DNA of 38,755 nt from Sphingobacterium olei (GTDB lineage Bacteria > Bacteroidota > Bacteroidia > Sphingobacteriales > Sphingobacteriaceae). How positions within the stretch are numbered: position 1 is the stretch's first letter; each line of letters begins with the position of its first letter. The position numbers and the translations under genes are program-made. The stretch spans positions 1-38,755 of the forward strand of contig NZ_SUME01000015.1 in NCBI RefSeq assembly GCF_005048855.1, in the 5' to 3' direction. The notes below the pieces were generated by a model. That model saw only the letters and a program-made list of their open reading frames with translations. It had not been told where the DNA came from and did no database searches. Shown piece by piece: positions 17,553 through 25,671 of the stretch.

Positions 17553-20500
17553 ATGAAACGGATATTGACCTGTATATTGGCACTGTGTTTTATGTGTTCA
17601 TTGTCAGATGCCCAAGATAATAACCTCGCCCTTGGAAGTTACAGCTCGCAGTCTGAGATCACCGCTTTAAAGAGCATCACACTGACGAACGGTTTCCATG
17701 TTCCCTTTGGAAACAACGTAAGGATTTACCTGTTGAATGCGCCTTTACTGACCAGTGCGCCGAGCAATAGCCAGAACTATGTTTTGACAAGGACCTTCAA
17801 GCAACCAGGTGTGACAGCTGCCAACATTAACTCCCCCCGTTCCATAGCAGACGAAAACCAAAGTATCCAATATTTTGACGGTCTCGGTCGGCCCATACAG
17901 GTGGTTGATTTGATGGCGAGTCCGGGTTATAAAGATATCGTACAGCATATCGAGTATGATAGTTTTGGAAGGAAGAGCAAAGAGTATCTTCCCTATGCCG
18001 CCCAGAGTAGCAATGACATAAGTTATAAAGTAGGAGCGAGAGAGCAACAGGCTGCTTATTACGCAGCTACCGGTAGCTGGGATGATCATGTAAAGAAGAC
18101 GGTACAGCCTTATGCGCAGACTGTTTTCGAAAGCAGTCCACTGAACAGGGTGCTGGAACAGGGAGCGCCCGGAGAGGTGTGGCAGCCCGCTGTTTCCCGT
18201 AGCTCCACAACCGGACGTACCGCGGTTAGCGACTACGAAACCAACCTATTGAATGAGGTTCTTCTATGGAAGGTTAACGGAACAGAAGATGGCGCAAAGG
18301 CACAGACGGGTACAGTAAACAATTACTATCAACCGGGGAAATTGTACAAAACCGTGATGAAGGACGAGAACTGGACCTCGGGCAAGGCCGGCACAGTGGA
18401 GGAATATAAGGACTTTGAAGAGAGGGTGGTACTAAAGCGGGTATGGGAGAGCGGGAGCAAAAAGCTGGATACCTACTATGTTTACGACGACTTTGGCAAT
18501 CTAAGGTACGTGATCCCACCCGGCTATACAACCGCTACGGTAACTGATAACAGCACGGATTTTAATGAGCTGGTGTATGCCTACCGATATGATCTCCGGC
18601 GCCGCCTGATCGAAAAGAAGATCCCTGGTAAGGGCTGGGAATATACCGTATACAATGACAACGACCAACCGGTACTTACACAGGATGCTGTGCAGCGTAC
18701 GACCGGGAAATGGTCCTATATGAAGTATGATGCCTTCGAACGCATAACATCGACCGGTATCTATACCAATACTGCGCTGACCAGCCAGCTGCTGGCACAG
18801 AATGCCGTAAACAGCCACCCGTTGGTCAATGGTGTCAGGCCATTATGGGAAGACCGGGTTCAGGTTGTCAACTATACCAACAAGGCGTTTCCAACTGCTA
18901 GCACTGTCGAGTACACAGTCAACTATTATGATGATTATACGTTCAGTGGCGCGACAAACACAGCACTGCTACCTTCGGATATCACGAGGAGCCAAAGAAC
19001 CAATACGCTTCTGACCGGTACGAAAGTGAGCAAAGACGACGGAACGGCACCGCTGCTTACGGTAAACTACTACGATGACCGCGGCAGATTGATCCAATCG
19101 GTATCGCAGAACCATTTAAATGGTACCGACCGTGTCACTAACGAATATTCATTTGTGGGCGAACTGACCAAAAGTACGCGTGTGCACATCGCAAAAGGTG
19201 TTACCACTACGATGGTCACCACGAACAGTTACGACCATGTGGGAAGACTAACGGCGAGCAAGCATTATATCAATGACCCGCAGAACGAAGTAACGTTGGC
19301 AGAGCATGAATACAACGAGATCGGGCAGCTGAAGAAGAAATCGGTCGGCGGAGATAATGACGGTAGCAACTACCATACAGCTGTGGATTATGCCTACAAT
19401 GAGCGGGGCTGGACGACAGGAGCAAGCTCTCCGCAGTTCACCTACCAGCTGAACTACAATGTCAACAGTGCAGGGACTACCCTTGGCAATGCACAGTACA
19501 ACGGCAATATCGCCCAGCAGCTATGGGGTCATGGAGCTGCTACGAACAGTACGTTTAGCTACAGCTACGACAGGCTCAACCGGCTGACCAACGGCACGAG
19601 CACAGGAACGACGGTGATGATCGAGGCGCTGACCTATGATGATATGGGCAATATCAGGACCCTTGCGCGCAACACCGGCAATACGACAGCGACCACATCG
19701 ACAACCTATACGTACAATAACAGCAACAAAAGTAATAGACTGGCGAGCCTTTCAGGCAATACGAACACCTATCTCTACGATGCGAACGGCAATGCGACGA
19801 GGGACCGTACAGGTATGACGATCCGTTACAACCATCTGAGCCTTCCGGATTCGGTTTACAATGCTTCGGTCCGGGTCGGTTACCTTTACGATGCAATGGG
19901 CACCAAGCTACGCAAATACTCTACCCAGGGCGGGAACAGGGATTATGTCGGAGGTATAGAGTATAACGGTAACAACATCGAACTGATCCATATGGGCGAA
20001 GGTGTAGTCTACCGGAACAGCAATGGAACCTATACGTACCATTATAACCTGACGGATCATCTGGGCAATGTAAGGTCTACGGTTTACCGTAATCCAGCGA
20101 ACAATAATGCAGTAGAGGTACTGCAGAAAGATGATTACTACCCGTTCGGCAAGCAGCGTGTTGCGGCAGCGGGGAATAATAAGTATCTTTATAACGGCAA
20201 GGAACTCCAGGACGAGCTTGGAGGACAGTATGATTACGGGGCAAGGTTCTATGACGCGGAGATAGGACGGTGGAATGTGCCGGATCCGCTGGCTGACATG
20301 TTCACAAATCTTTCTCCATATAATTATGCAGTCAATAACCCTATTCTAATGATTGACCCTACGGGAATGGCTGCAGATACGGTAAGGATACAAGAGGTGG
20401 TAGTGACGGCGAAAACCGATGCCAATATTAATGTATTGCAACCTGGTAAGCCTTTGAACTGGAACAATGTGGATTATCAGCAGATACAAAAGGATGCTGC

Positions 20501-20933
20501 TATAGGTACACAGCAAGGGGCCTTTTTCGCGGTTGAACAAACAGCTTGGACATTTATGCCTATTGGAAGAATTGGAGCTTTAGCTAAACCTTTTGCTCGC
20601 TTTTTCAAAATAGGTAAAAGCATACTCCCTGAGGTCATTGTACTCAATGCAAGCAAGATGACTAAGATACTGAATAAGTCCCATGCGTGGAATAAGGTTT
20701 CGACTGGCAGTGCAGATGAGGTCAAGGCAATCATGTCGGAAGTGCTGACCAATGGAAAGACTATGGAATATGCCAATACAGCGATGGGAGCTTCTAGTAA
20801 AGTTATGATGTACGGAGGAGAGATTGTTCAAGTTACAACAAATAATGTAGCAGGAAAGGTTGTTGTAAGCGATGCTTGGGTTATTACAGATCCAGCTTAT
20901 AAATGGAAGGCATTACAAGTTTTAGCAAAATAG
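17553..20933 (+). CDS. Intact RHS toxin, probable polymorphic toxin type 35 tail
   Basis: ATG at 17553 gives a clean signal peptide (MKRILTCILALCFMCSLSDAQ) and 1126 residues; the frame itself opens at 17478. Order of parts: a coathanger-like segment (ITLTNGFHVPFGN), DUF6443 (YFDGLGRPIQVVD, YDSFGRKSKEYLPYA), about 550 residues of YD repeats, and the RHS core (DHLGNVRSTVY, DDYYPFGKQ, YNGKELQDELGG, ARFYDAEIGRWN) ending at DPTGM. The 190-residue tail has a hydrophobic patch (AFFAVEQTAWTFMPIG), then KILNKSHAWNKV and VVSDAWVITDP, which resembles the type-35 (Tox-HDC-like) domain; that assignment is moderate. It is the only complete RHS toxin in the window. Confidence 0.85.
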   Translation: MKRILTCILALCFMCSLSDAQDNNLALGSYSSQSEITALKSITLTNGFHVPFGNNVRIYLLNAPLLTSAPSNSQNYVLTRTFKQPGVTAANINSPRSIADENQSIQYFDGLGRPIQVVDLMASPGYKDIVQHIEYDSFGRKSKEYLPYAAQSSNDISYKVGAREQQAAYYAATGSWDDHVKKTVQPYAQTVFESSPLNRVLEQGAPGEVWQPAVSRSSTTGRTAVSDYETNLLNEVLLWKVNGTEDGAKAQTGTVNNYYQPGKLYKTVMKDENWTSGKAGTVEEYKDFEERVVLKRVWESGSKKLDTYYVYDDFGNLRYVIPPGYTTATVTDNSTDFNELVYAYRYDLRRRLIEKKIPGKGWEYTVYNDNDQPVLTQDAVQRTTGKWSYMKYDAFERITSTGIYTNTALTSQLLAQNAVNSHPLVNGVRPLWEDRVQVVNYTNKAFPTASTVEYTVNYYDDYTFSGATNTALLPSDITRSQRTNTLLTGTKVSKDDGTAPLLTVNYYDDRGRLIQSVSQNHLNGTDRVTNEYSFVGELTKSTRVHIAKGVTTTMVTTNSYDHVGRLTASKHYINDPQNEVTLAEHEYNEIGQLKKKSVGGDNDGSNYHTAVDYAYNERGWTTGASSPQFTYQLNYNVNSAGTTLGNAQYNGNIAQQLWGHGAATNSTFSYSYDRLNRLTNGTSTGTTVMIEALTYDDMGNIRTLARNTGNTTATTSTTYTYNNSNKSNRLASLSGNTNTYLYDANGNATRDRTGMTIRYNHLSLPDSVYNASVRVGYLYDAMGTKLRKYSTQGGNRDYVGGIEYNGNNIELIHMGEGVVYRNSNGTYTYHYNLTDHLGNVRSTVYRNPANNNAVEVLQKDDYYPFGKQRVAAAGNNKYLYNGKELQDELGGQYDYGARFYDAEIGRWNVPDPLADMFTNLSPYNYAVNNPILMIDPTGMAADTVRIQEVVVTAKTDANINVLQPGKPLNWNNVDYQQIQKDAAIGTQQGAFFAVEQTAWTFMPIGRIGALAKPFARFFKIGKSILPEVIVLNASKMTKILNKSHAWNKVSTGSADEVKAIMSEVLTNGKTMEYANTAMGASSKVMMYGGEIVQVTTNNVAGKVVVSDAWVITDPAYKWKALQVLAK

Positions 20934-20945
20934 ATTAGCAATCCA

Positions 20946-21386
20946 ATGGAATTTAAATATTTGGAAGAATCATTGAAGAAATTAGATTTCAATTCTTTGG
21001 ATCGTCTTTTTGAAGAATTGGATTATGAAATATTTGAGCAAATATTATATAGACTTGCTTATGATCCCGATACCGGAGATAGTAATATTTTCGTATATAC
21101 CTATATGTTGAGACTTTTGGAGTTCAAAGAAGAATGGCGTATACATATATCTATCAGTAGGTTGATGGGAATGATTTTAAATCATATTGATGGGTGTGAA
21201 TTAATAGGTTTATATCATGCTATAAAAGCGGATAAATTGAAACCGATGGATGCAAATATCCTAGAGATTATTTTGTACTATAATCATATTCCTGAAAAAA
21301 TATTGACGGATGAAGAAGCTCTTATTTATTCTCAAAAGTTGCTTATGGTTAAACCTGATAGTGATATAGCGAAAGGAGAGAACTAG
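20946..21386 (+). CDS. Immunity protein candidate for the intact RHS toxin
   Basis: An acidic, largely helical protein of 146 residues with no signal peptide (MEFKYLEESLKKLDFNSLD at the N-terminus, IPEKILTDEEALIYSQKL near the end). It starts 12 bp after the toxin stop and is followed by a terminator-like hairpin. Position makes it the cognate immunity protein; its soluble, cytoplasmic character fits a toxin acting in the cytoplasm. I do not recognise the family. Confidence 0.65.
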   Translation: MEFKYLEESLKKLDFNSLDRLFEELDYEIFEQILYRLAYDPDTGDSNIFVYTYMLRLLEFKEEWRIHISISRLMGMILNHIDGCELIGLYHAIKADKLKPMDANILEIILYYNHIPEKILTDEEALIYSQKLLMVKPDSDIAKGEN

Positions 21387-21412
21387 TTCAAGGCTAGATA
21401 ATATGTTTAAGC

Positions 21413-21441
21413 AAGCCCAATCTGTTTAGGTCGGGCTTTTT
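21413..21441 (+). terminator. Terminator between convergent genes
   Basis: AAGCCC at 21413-21418 pairs with GGGCTT at 21433-21438, with partial pairing of the loop flanks and a run of five T. It ends the RHS operon and lies against the stop of the minus-strand regulator. Confidence 0.6.
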
Positions 21442-21769
21442 ACTTTAGTATTGCCTGCATCTTGTTCTTGGCGAGGAACGTATCGAGTAAGTCGAACACG
21501 TGCTGCTTTTCACCTTCGTCAAGCTGTTCGATATCCTGTATCCTTTCCACTGTCCGGCGGTCGAAGGCTGCGCTGCTGGCCTCACCTGCAAGGCAGGCGA
21601 GCGTCACGCCCAGTGCCGAAGCGATCTTCTTGGCCGTCTCGATGGAGGGCACGGCCTCGCCACGTTCGTACTTGCCGATCATCTTCCTGGACACGCCGCT
21701 CTGCTTTGCAAGATAGCCCTGCGACCATCCCTTTTCCTTTCTGAGTGTTATAATGATGTTGCCGGTATT
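21440..21769 (-). CDS. XRE-family DNA-binding protein, start codon unclear
   Basis: The protein reads NIIITLRKEKGWSQGYLAKQ, then SGVSRKMIGKYERGEAVPS and ETAKKIASALGVTLACLAGE, a complete XRE helix-turn-helix. It is followed by a helical tail with DIEQLDEGEKQHVFDLLD. The full HTH needs translation from about 21757, but that frame has only ATC, ATT or ATA there and no ATG, GTG or TTG before the GTG at 21694, which would cut the domain in half. An ATG at 21788 in a neighbouring frame (MQLLDDEYR) could be the real start if one indel lies between. It is GC-richer than neighbouring immunity genes. Likely an autoregulated repressor or a lone antitoxin. Confidence 0.65.
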   Translation of the reverse strand, partial: NTGNIIITLRKEKGWSQGYLAKQSGVSRKMIGKYERGEAVPSIETAKKIASALGVTLACLAGEASSAAFDRRTVERIQDIEQLDEGEKQHVFDLLDTFLAKNKMQAILK

Positions 21770-21833
21770 CGTCGTCTAACAATTGCATTATGAGCCGGTT
21801 TTATGATGTATTTGTCATTACGAAATAAGTTAG

Positions 21834-21871
21834 TAAAATTGTATGTTTTTTTGAAAAAACATACAATTTTA
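21834..21871. repeat. Perfect 38-bp palindrome with 18-bp arms
   Basis: TAAAATTGTATGTTTTTT (21834-21851) is followed by TG and the exact reverse complement at 21854-21871. It lies about 65 bp upstream of the likely start region of the minus-strand XRE gene. It is not followed by a T-run on either strand, so a simple terminator is unlikely. A regulator-binding site or cruciform is possible. Confidence 0.85.
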
Positions 21872-22711
21872 TATTGATGGAATGATAACAATAAGCTACA
21901 TTTGTCATATATAGTTCCATTAAATTTTTTAAAAAAAATGTTTTTCGATGGAAACTGGTTTTATTTTGGATATGAATATATGAATCCGTAACCCGTATCC
22001 CATGGGTAACCCACCGATAGAATGGGTTACATAAGTATCAGATAATCAGAAGAAAGGCTGCAGTAATCCAAAGGAGTTGAAAAATGTAAGGCACCCCACT
22101 TTCAATAACCCCAAAATTTTATACGCTATATCTGTCACACGCCTCACAAACCGAAGCTAAGTAACATAATGGGTCATTATAGGCCTAAAGGCAGCTATAA
22201 TGCCATTATATTAAATAGCCCCACGGCGGACGCTCGTTTGCACACCTCCCTCCGGTCAGGCAGTGTGCCGGCCTGCGGCAGCATGGCTATTGTCCATTGG
22301 GGAGTCTTCCACTCCCCAAACCCCTAGGGAACCTTCATGCGAAGGAACGAGCCCCGCAATCCCACCACACATACCGAAGCCCATTCCATCACCTGAAGGC
22401 CGACCTGTAGCCGACCAATGTCGTCAGGGGTTCGGGGAGATCATCTGTTAGGCCACCAGGAGCAGGAGAAGGACGGCCTGTCAAGGGAACGTGGAATAAA
22501 GCGGAGCGCAGTGAGCATTTATGCCGCGAAAGCCCTTTACCGGCCGAAACCTTCGGAGGCTACCTTTGCTGTAACAGATGAACAGACCAACCAGTAAAAT
22601 ACCGTTTGCAAAAACCACTTAAACTGCTATCTTTGGGTTGGAAAAGTTCTTTGAGACAACCGCTTTTGGAGTGCCAGCGAGTTCGGGAGACAGCGGAAAA
22701 GTTGCGGAAGG
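21872..22711. other. Non-coding region, GC-rich centre with hairpins
   Basis: No credible gene in 840 bp. There are two clear inverted repeats: GTAACCCA at 22006-22013 with TGGGTTAC at 22023-22030 (9-nt loop), and TTGGGGAGT at 22297-22305 with ACTCCCCAA at 22311-22319 (5-nt loop). From about 22200 to 22560 the composition is markedly GC-richer than the surroundings. This resembles leader or transfer-region DNA of Bacteroidota mobile elements, but no mobilisation gene is present; that reading is weak. RHS homology resumes at about 22712. Confidence 0.5.
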
Positions 22712-23431
22712 CAGTACGATTACGGTGCTAGGTTCTATGACGCGGAGATCGGGAGGTGGAACGTCGTTGATCCGCTGGCGGAAGCATTTGACGATCTTTC
22801 TCCATATAACTATGCTGTTAATAATCCGATCTTAATGATCGATCCTACAGGAATGGCTGCCGATACAACTTTTTGGGGAGGAGTGTTGGAGACTGTTAAT
22901 ATCGTAGGAAATAAAATCAGCAATTTTAGATGGCCGACTTCGACATATATTATACCGATATTTGGTGCTGCTGCAGAAAGCGGGAACAATCTTGCTGACG
23001 GTAACTATGTTGCTTCTTTAGGAAATTTTAGCACTTCTTTGGCTGAATTATTCACGGCAGGCTATCTAAGTCAGTACAGGATTGGTACGAAAATGATGTC
23101 ATCGACGGCAGACGACATTGTAATTAACAGCTATAAATTCAGACAGGGGGTAAAAGAAGCGTTCAAAAAACATGCGCTTGCAAATGGCCGACATAATGAT
23201 CTTGGTGTATCTGGGGAAACATTAGTAGAAAACGCTTTTAATCTTATTGAAAAGAATATATCAAAGTTGAAGCCTGGTGATAATACTTTAATAGGAACTA
23301 TAAACGGAATACAAAAATCATTCAAGGCATTTGTTAAAGATGGAGAAATTATGTCAGTAAACATGTATCCACAGATATCAAATAGGATTACTACAGGAGA
23401 AATTATAAAATTTGGAAATATTTTATGGTAA
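22712..23431 (+). pseudogene. Displaced RHS core end with nuclease-like toxin tail
   Basis: RHS homology begins abruptly at QYDYGARFYDAEIGRWN, covers the last 40 residues of the core (AVNNPILMIDPTGMAADT) and continues into a 190-residue tail. The core end is almost identical to that of the intact gene, which is what recombination between RHS genes would use. The tail has a hydrophobic first half (STYIIPIFGAAAESGNNL) and a C-terminal domain with KKHALANGRHNDLGVSG, GDNTLIGTINGIQKSF and MYPQISNRIT. That strand-rich layout recalls RNase toxins of the BECR/colicin E5-D fold; low certainty. No start codon belongs to it, and the ATG at 22835 lies inside the core. Confidence 0.7.
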
Positions 23432-23889
23432 TAGAAAATCAGAGTATAACATTAATTGATGAAAAGTATTTATCTCAAAGTGAGGTCTTAAAACTCAGTA
23501 ATTGTATAATAAAATGTATCGATCTTATTGGTTGTTTTGAGTTAAATACAGAAATGATTATAGATAATTGTATTATTGAGGAACTTAATATACATTCTTG
23601 TTGGTTTGTCAAGGGATTGAAGATGAGACGTTGCATTGTAAATAGCTATATTGATTATCAAATGGGAGGGCATAATGACGCCCCACTAGTTTTTGATCAG
23701 AATATTTTTATTGACTTTTTCAATTTTTTTGATTGTGAATTTAATGCTCCAATTGTGTTCACCAATAATATCGTTATGAAGGGAGCCAATTTGTTGGGAA
23801 ATATAGGTGAGGGATTTGAGAACAGATTTAATAATGGTTGGGAAGCTAATAATAACTTGGGAGATATTAATTTAAATGAGGTTATATAG
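23425..23889 (+). CDS. Beta-helix-like immunity protein candidate
   Basis: A protein of 154 residues made of short repeats with regular I/V and C/N positions (SNCIIKCIDLIGCFEL, IDNCIIEELNIHSCWF, MRRCIVNSYI, FFDCEFNAPIVF). This looks like a right-handed beta-helix related to pentapeptide-repeat proteins. Its ATG overlaps the stop of the toxin tail by 7 bp, so it is the cognate immunity gene. Beta-helix proteins can mimic nucleic acid, which would suit blocking a nuclease toxin; this is speculation. Confidence 0.6.
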   Translation: MVIENQSITLIDEKYLSQSEVLKLSNCIIKCIDLIGCFELNTEMIIDNCIIEELNIHSCWFVKGLKMRRCIVNSYIDYQMGGHNDAPLVFDQNIFIDFFNFFDCEFNAPIVFTNNIVMKGANLLGNIGEGFENRFNNGWEANNNLGDINLNEVI

Positions 23890-23922
23890 CGTAAGTTTAT
23901 GGTATGGAGCAACTTGACGACT

Positions 23923-23958
23923 TTCTGCTATGCGTTCAGTATGGAGATGAATACAGGT
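23923..23958 (+). pseudogene. RHS core scrap
   Basis: Twelve codons read FCYAFSMEMNTG, matching YYAFGMEMNTGG of RHS gene 1 (about 7621-7656). A stop follows immediately. It is a small recombination scar downstream of the displaced cassette. Confidence 0.55.
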
Positions 23959-24028
23959 TAAGGTTTTACTCAACCGGCGCGAGGAGGGGAATTCGACTTT
24001 ATTTAATTCAGAAAGGAAACCGCCCGAA

Positions 24029-24334
24029 TTACTGATATAAGTTTATAGTGGGTGATTTAATTAGGTGTAAATTATCCAAATGTTTGATTACCCTACATCG
24101 ATTATTGACCTGAAATAGGATGTAATCAAGGCTTTTTTCATGTTTCAATGATGTAACAGATTCACTAGGAATGCTTTCTTCTAATCTGGTTGTTAACCTT
24201 TCTTCTGCTTGAGTTTTTCTTCCAATTCGGCAATCTAACCTGTTTTGAAGTAAGACTACTTGATCTTTCTCTTTGAGAAGCTCTTCTTGCAATTGGATGG
24301 TTTTTTCTAAACTTTTATTTACACTTTCTTCCAA
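24029..24334 (-). CDS. Coiled-coil protein of the TA module, copy 2 (chimeric end)
   Basis: 101 residues starting at a TTG that overlaps the 216-residue gene by 16 bp. The first 28 residues (EESVNKSLEKTIQLQEELLK) match copy 1 and are strongly helical. From about 24255 the sequence diverges from copy 1: instead of KLLFLANAII it continues LLQNRLDCRIGRKTQAEERL and ends about 70 residues later. The copy therefore seems to have a new 3' half acquired by recombination. Function unknown. Confidence 0.45.
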   Translation of the reverse strand: MEESVNKSLEKTIQLQEELLKEKDQVVLLQNRLDCRIGRKTQAEERLTTRLEESIPSESVTSLKHEKSLDYILFQVNNRCRVIKHLDNLHLIKSPTINLYQ

Positions 24335-24969
24335 TATTTCAGCACCCCGTCAATGGATTCCTTTTCAAGCAGTTCATGGCGGATGCTGCACAATATCTTG
24401 ATGCATTTTTCGAGTTCGCTGATTTGGAACACAATTTTATGTTCCGCGTTTAGTTTTTTGTAAATCTCTAGAGCATCACGTTTTTGGTCGAAATATCCTT
24501 CAATGATCCATCGTTTCAATAGATCGAGGAGCGCCTTATTGGTTTTTCGGGTGCTGCCTTTTGGCGCATTTTTCTTCTTCCAGATAATGCGTGTGCCTTC
24601 GCCGTTGGGGGAGTAGACGATATGCGAGAATCCTTTATACCCGTCGTCTGGTATCCCGCCGGTATGATAGAGCTGTATATTACCCGGTTCGGTACAATTG
24701 GGAATGATTTTAGAAAACGGACACCCTAAGATATAGGGTAGGAGATCGATCTGATCCTCGTTAAACCGGTTCTTGTCGCTGGGTTTGATAATGAATCCGA
24801 AGACATAGTTGTTAGCTTTTCCAAGCAAAAAAGAAAGCTCATCATCGCTCATGCCAATCTCATTTAGCCGCTCGATAACCTTGCAGATAATGACATAGTC
24901 CATCCGGGACATCATGACGTCCGGCTTATCTGCTTTTCTTACAGATGGTCTTTGGATAACTTCGATCAC
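24319..24969 (-). CDS. Unknown 216-aa protein of the TA module, copy 2
   Basis: Same length and nearly same sequence as the product of 4103-4753. Helical N-terminal region (SRMDYVIICKVIERLNEIGM), central GNIQLYHTGGIPDDGYKGFS, basic linker (WKKKNAPKGSTRKTNK), helical C-terminus ending YWKKV. It starts 22 bp downstream of the HigA-like gene on the same strand, so it is the third gene of the TA operon. Three-gene TA operons often carry a chaperone or extra regulator, but nothing here identifies which. Family not recognised. Confidence 0.6.
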   Translation of the reverse strand: MIEVIQRPSVRKADKPDVMMSRMDYVIICKVIERLNEIGMSDDELSFLLGKANNYVFGFIIKPSDKNRFNEDQIDLLPYILGCPFSKIIPNCTEPGNIQLYHTGGIPDDGYKGFSHIVYSPNGEGTRIIWKKKNAPKGSTRKTNKALLDLLKRWIIEGYFDQKRDALEIYKKLNAEHKIVFQISELEKCIKILCSIRHELLEKESIDGVLKYWKKV

Positions 24970-24991
24970 TATTAAAGACGGGCTGTAAGGG

Positions 24992-25387
24992 TTAAAAGTC
25001 GATTGAAATTTTTACTTTTCCGCCCAATCCTTTTTCAACGATGTCAAACAGTGTTTTTAAAGTTATATTATTTCCGTTATTCTCTATTTTTGAGATATAC
25101 TCACGTTTTTTATCTACTAGATTGGCAAGTTCTGACTGTGTTAAGTGCCTCTCTTCACGAGCTTTTTTAAGAAGGAGACCAATTTTAAAAGATTCGAAGT
25201 CTCTTTCAAGTTCATCTCGTCTTTCAGTCCCTACTTTTCCGTAGACGTCGTTCTTTATATTTTTCCAACTTTTAGTTTCCATTTCTTTATGTTTTTGTTC
25301 GTAATATTCAGCCATTATTTTTAACGCTTTTTCGATCTGATTTTTCGGTGTTTTCTGGGTTTTCTTTTGATATCCGTTCATTAACAC
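24992..25387 (-). CDS. higA: HigA-like antitoxin, fused in frame to the toxin tail
   Basis: The antitoxin proper starts at the ATG at 25282 (METKSWKNIKNDVYGKVGT) and has 96 residues with an XRE HTH (LLLKKAREERHLTQSELANL, VDKKREYISKIENNGNN), ending IEKGLGGKVKISIDF-like; this matches HigA of Bacteroidota. The frame is open further upstream into the toxin C-terminus (MNGYQKKTQKTPKNQIEKAL...EYYEQKHKE). There is no stop between them. One more A in the A5 run at 25292-25296 (minus strand) would end the toxin just before the antitoxin ATG, so the fusion is probably due to a 1-nt loss. An 8-bp inverted repeat upstream of the toxin is the likely operator. Confidence 0.75.
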   Translation of the reverse strand: MLMNGYQKKTQKTPKNQIEKALKIMAEYYEQKHKEMETKSWKNIKNDVYGKVGTERRDELERDFESFKIGLLLKKAREERHLTQSELANLVDKKREYISKIENNGNNITLKTLFDIVEKGLGGKVKISIDF

Positions 25388-25623
25388 AACAAGCTTTTCT
25401 CCATCGAAAAAGCAAAATACCCTCCAGATGTTTGAGCCCAGCTGAATCCTCGCTTCATATAATCCTTCAGTTCCTGTCAGATGTTTTAAATAATTTGACG
25501 GGACACGTTCAAGAGTTTCAATAGCTTCAATTATTTTAAAAATCTTGTCCTGGGCTTTCTTTGCTGATCCGACAGAAAGTCCTCAAAATAATTTTTAAAA
25601 GCTATAACTTCTCTTACTGTCAT
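25283..25623 (-). pseudogene. higB: HigB-like toxin, frameshifted
   Basis: ATG at 25623 begins MTVREVIAFKNYFEDFLSD, then the frame closes at a TAA. One frame over, GSAKKAQDKIFKIIEAIETL is followed by RVPSNYLKHLTGTEGLYEAR and IQLGSNIWRVFCFFDGEKL, the body of a HigB/RelE-type mRNA interferase with the usual L-Y-E-x-R, WRVFCFF and NGYQKKTQKTP motifs. One base is missing near 25571-25575. The toxin is thus probably inactive, while the antitoxin remains intact. Confidence 0.8.
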
Positions 25624-25628
25624 AATAC

Positions 25629-25652
25629 AAAAGTAATTTAAAAGTTACTTTT
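25629..25652. promoter_or_regulatory. Likely operator of the higBA-like operon
   Basis: AAAAGTAA at 25629-25636 and TTACTTTT at 25645-25652 form a perfect inverted repeat with an 8-bp spacer, directly upstream of the toxin ATG at 25623. On the minus strand it contains a TTACTTTTG resembling the Bacteroidota -7 element. HigA-type antitoxins bind such palindromes to repress their own operon. Confidence 0.55.
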
Positions 25653-25671
25653 TAACAAATTTTAGACGTGT

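Noticed and set aside
22263..22835. Small plus-strand frames in the GC-rich island
   Set aside because: Proline/arginine-rich translations without domains; the real RHS frame from 22712 is a different one.
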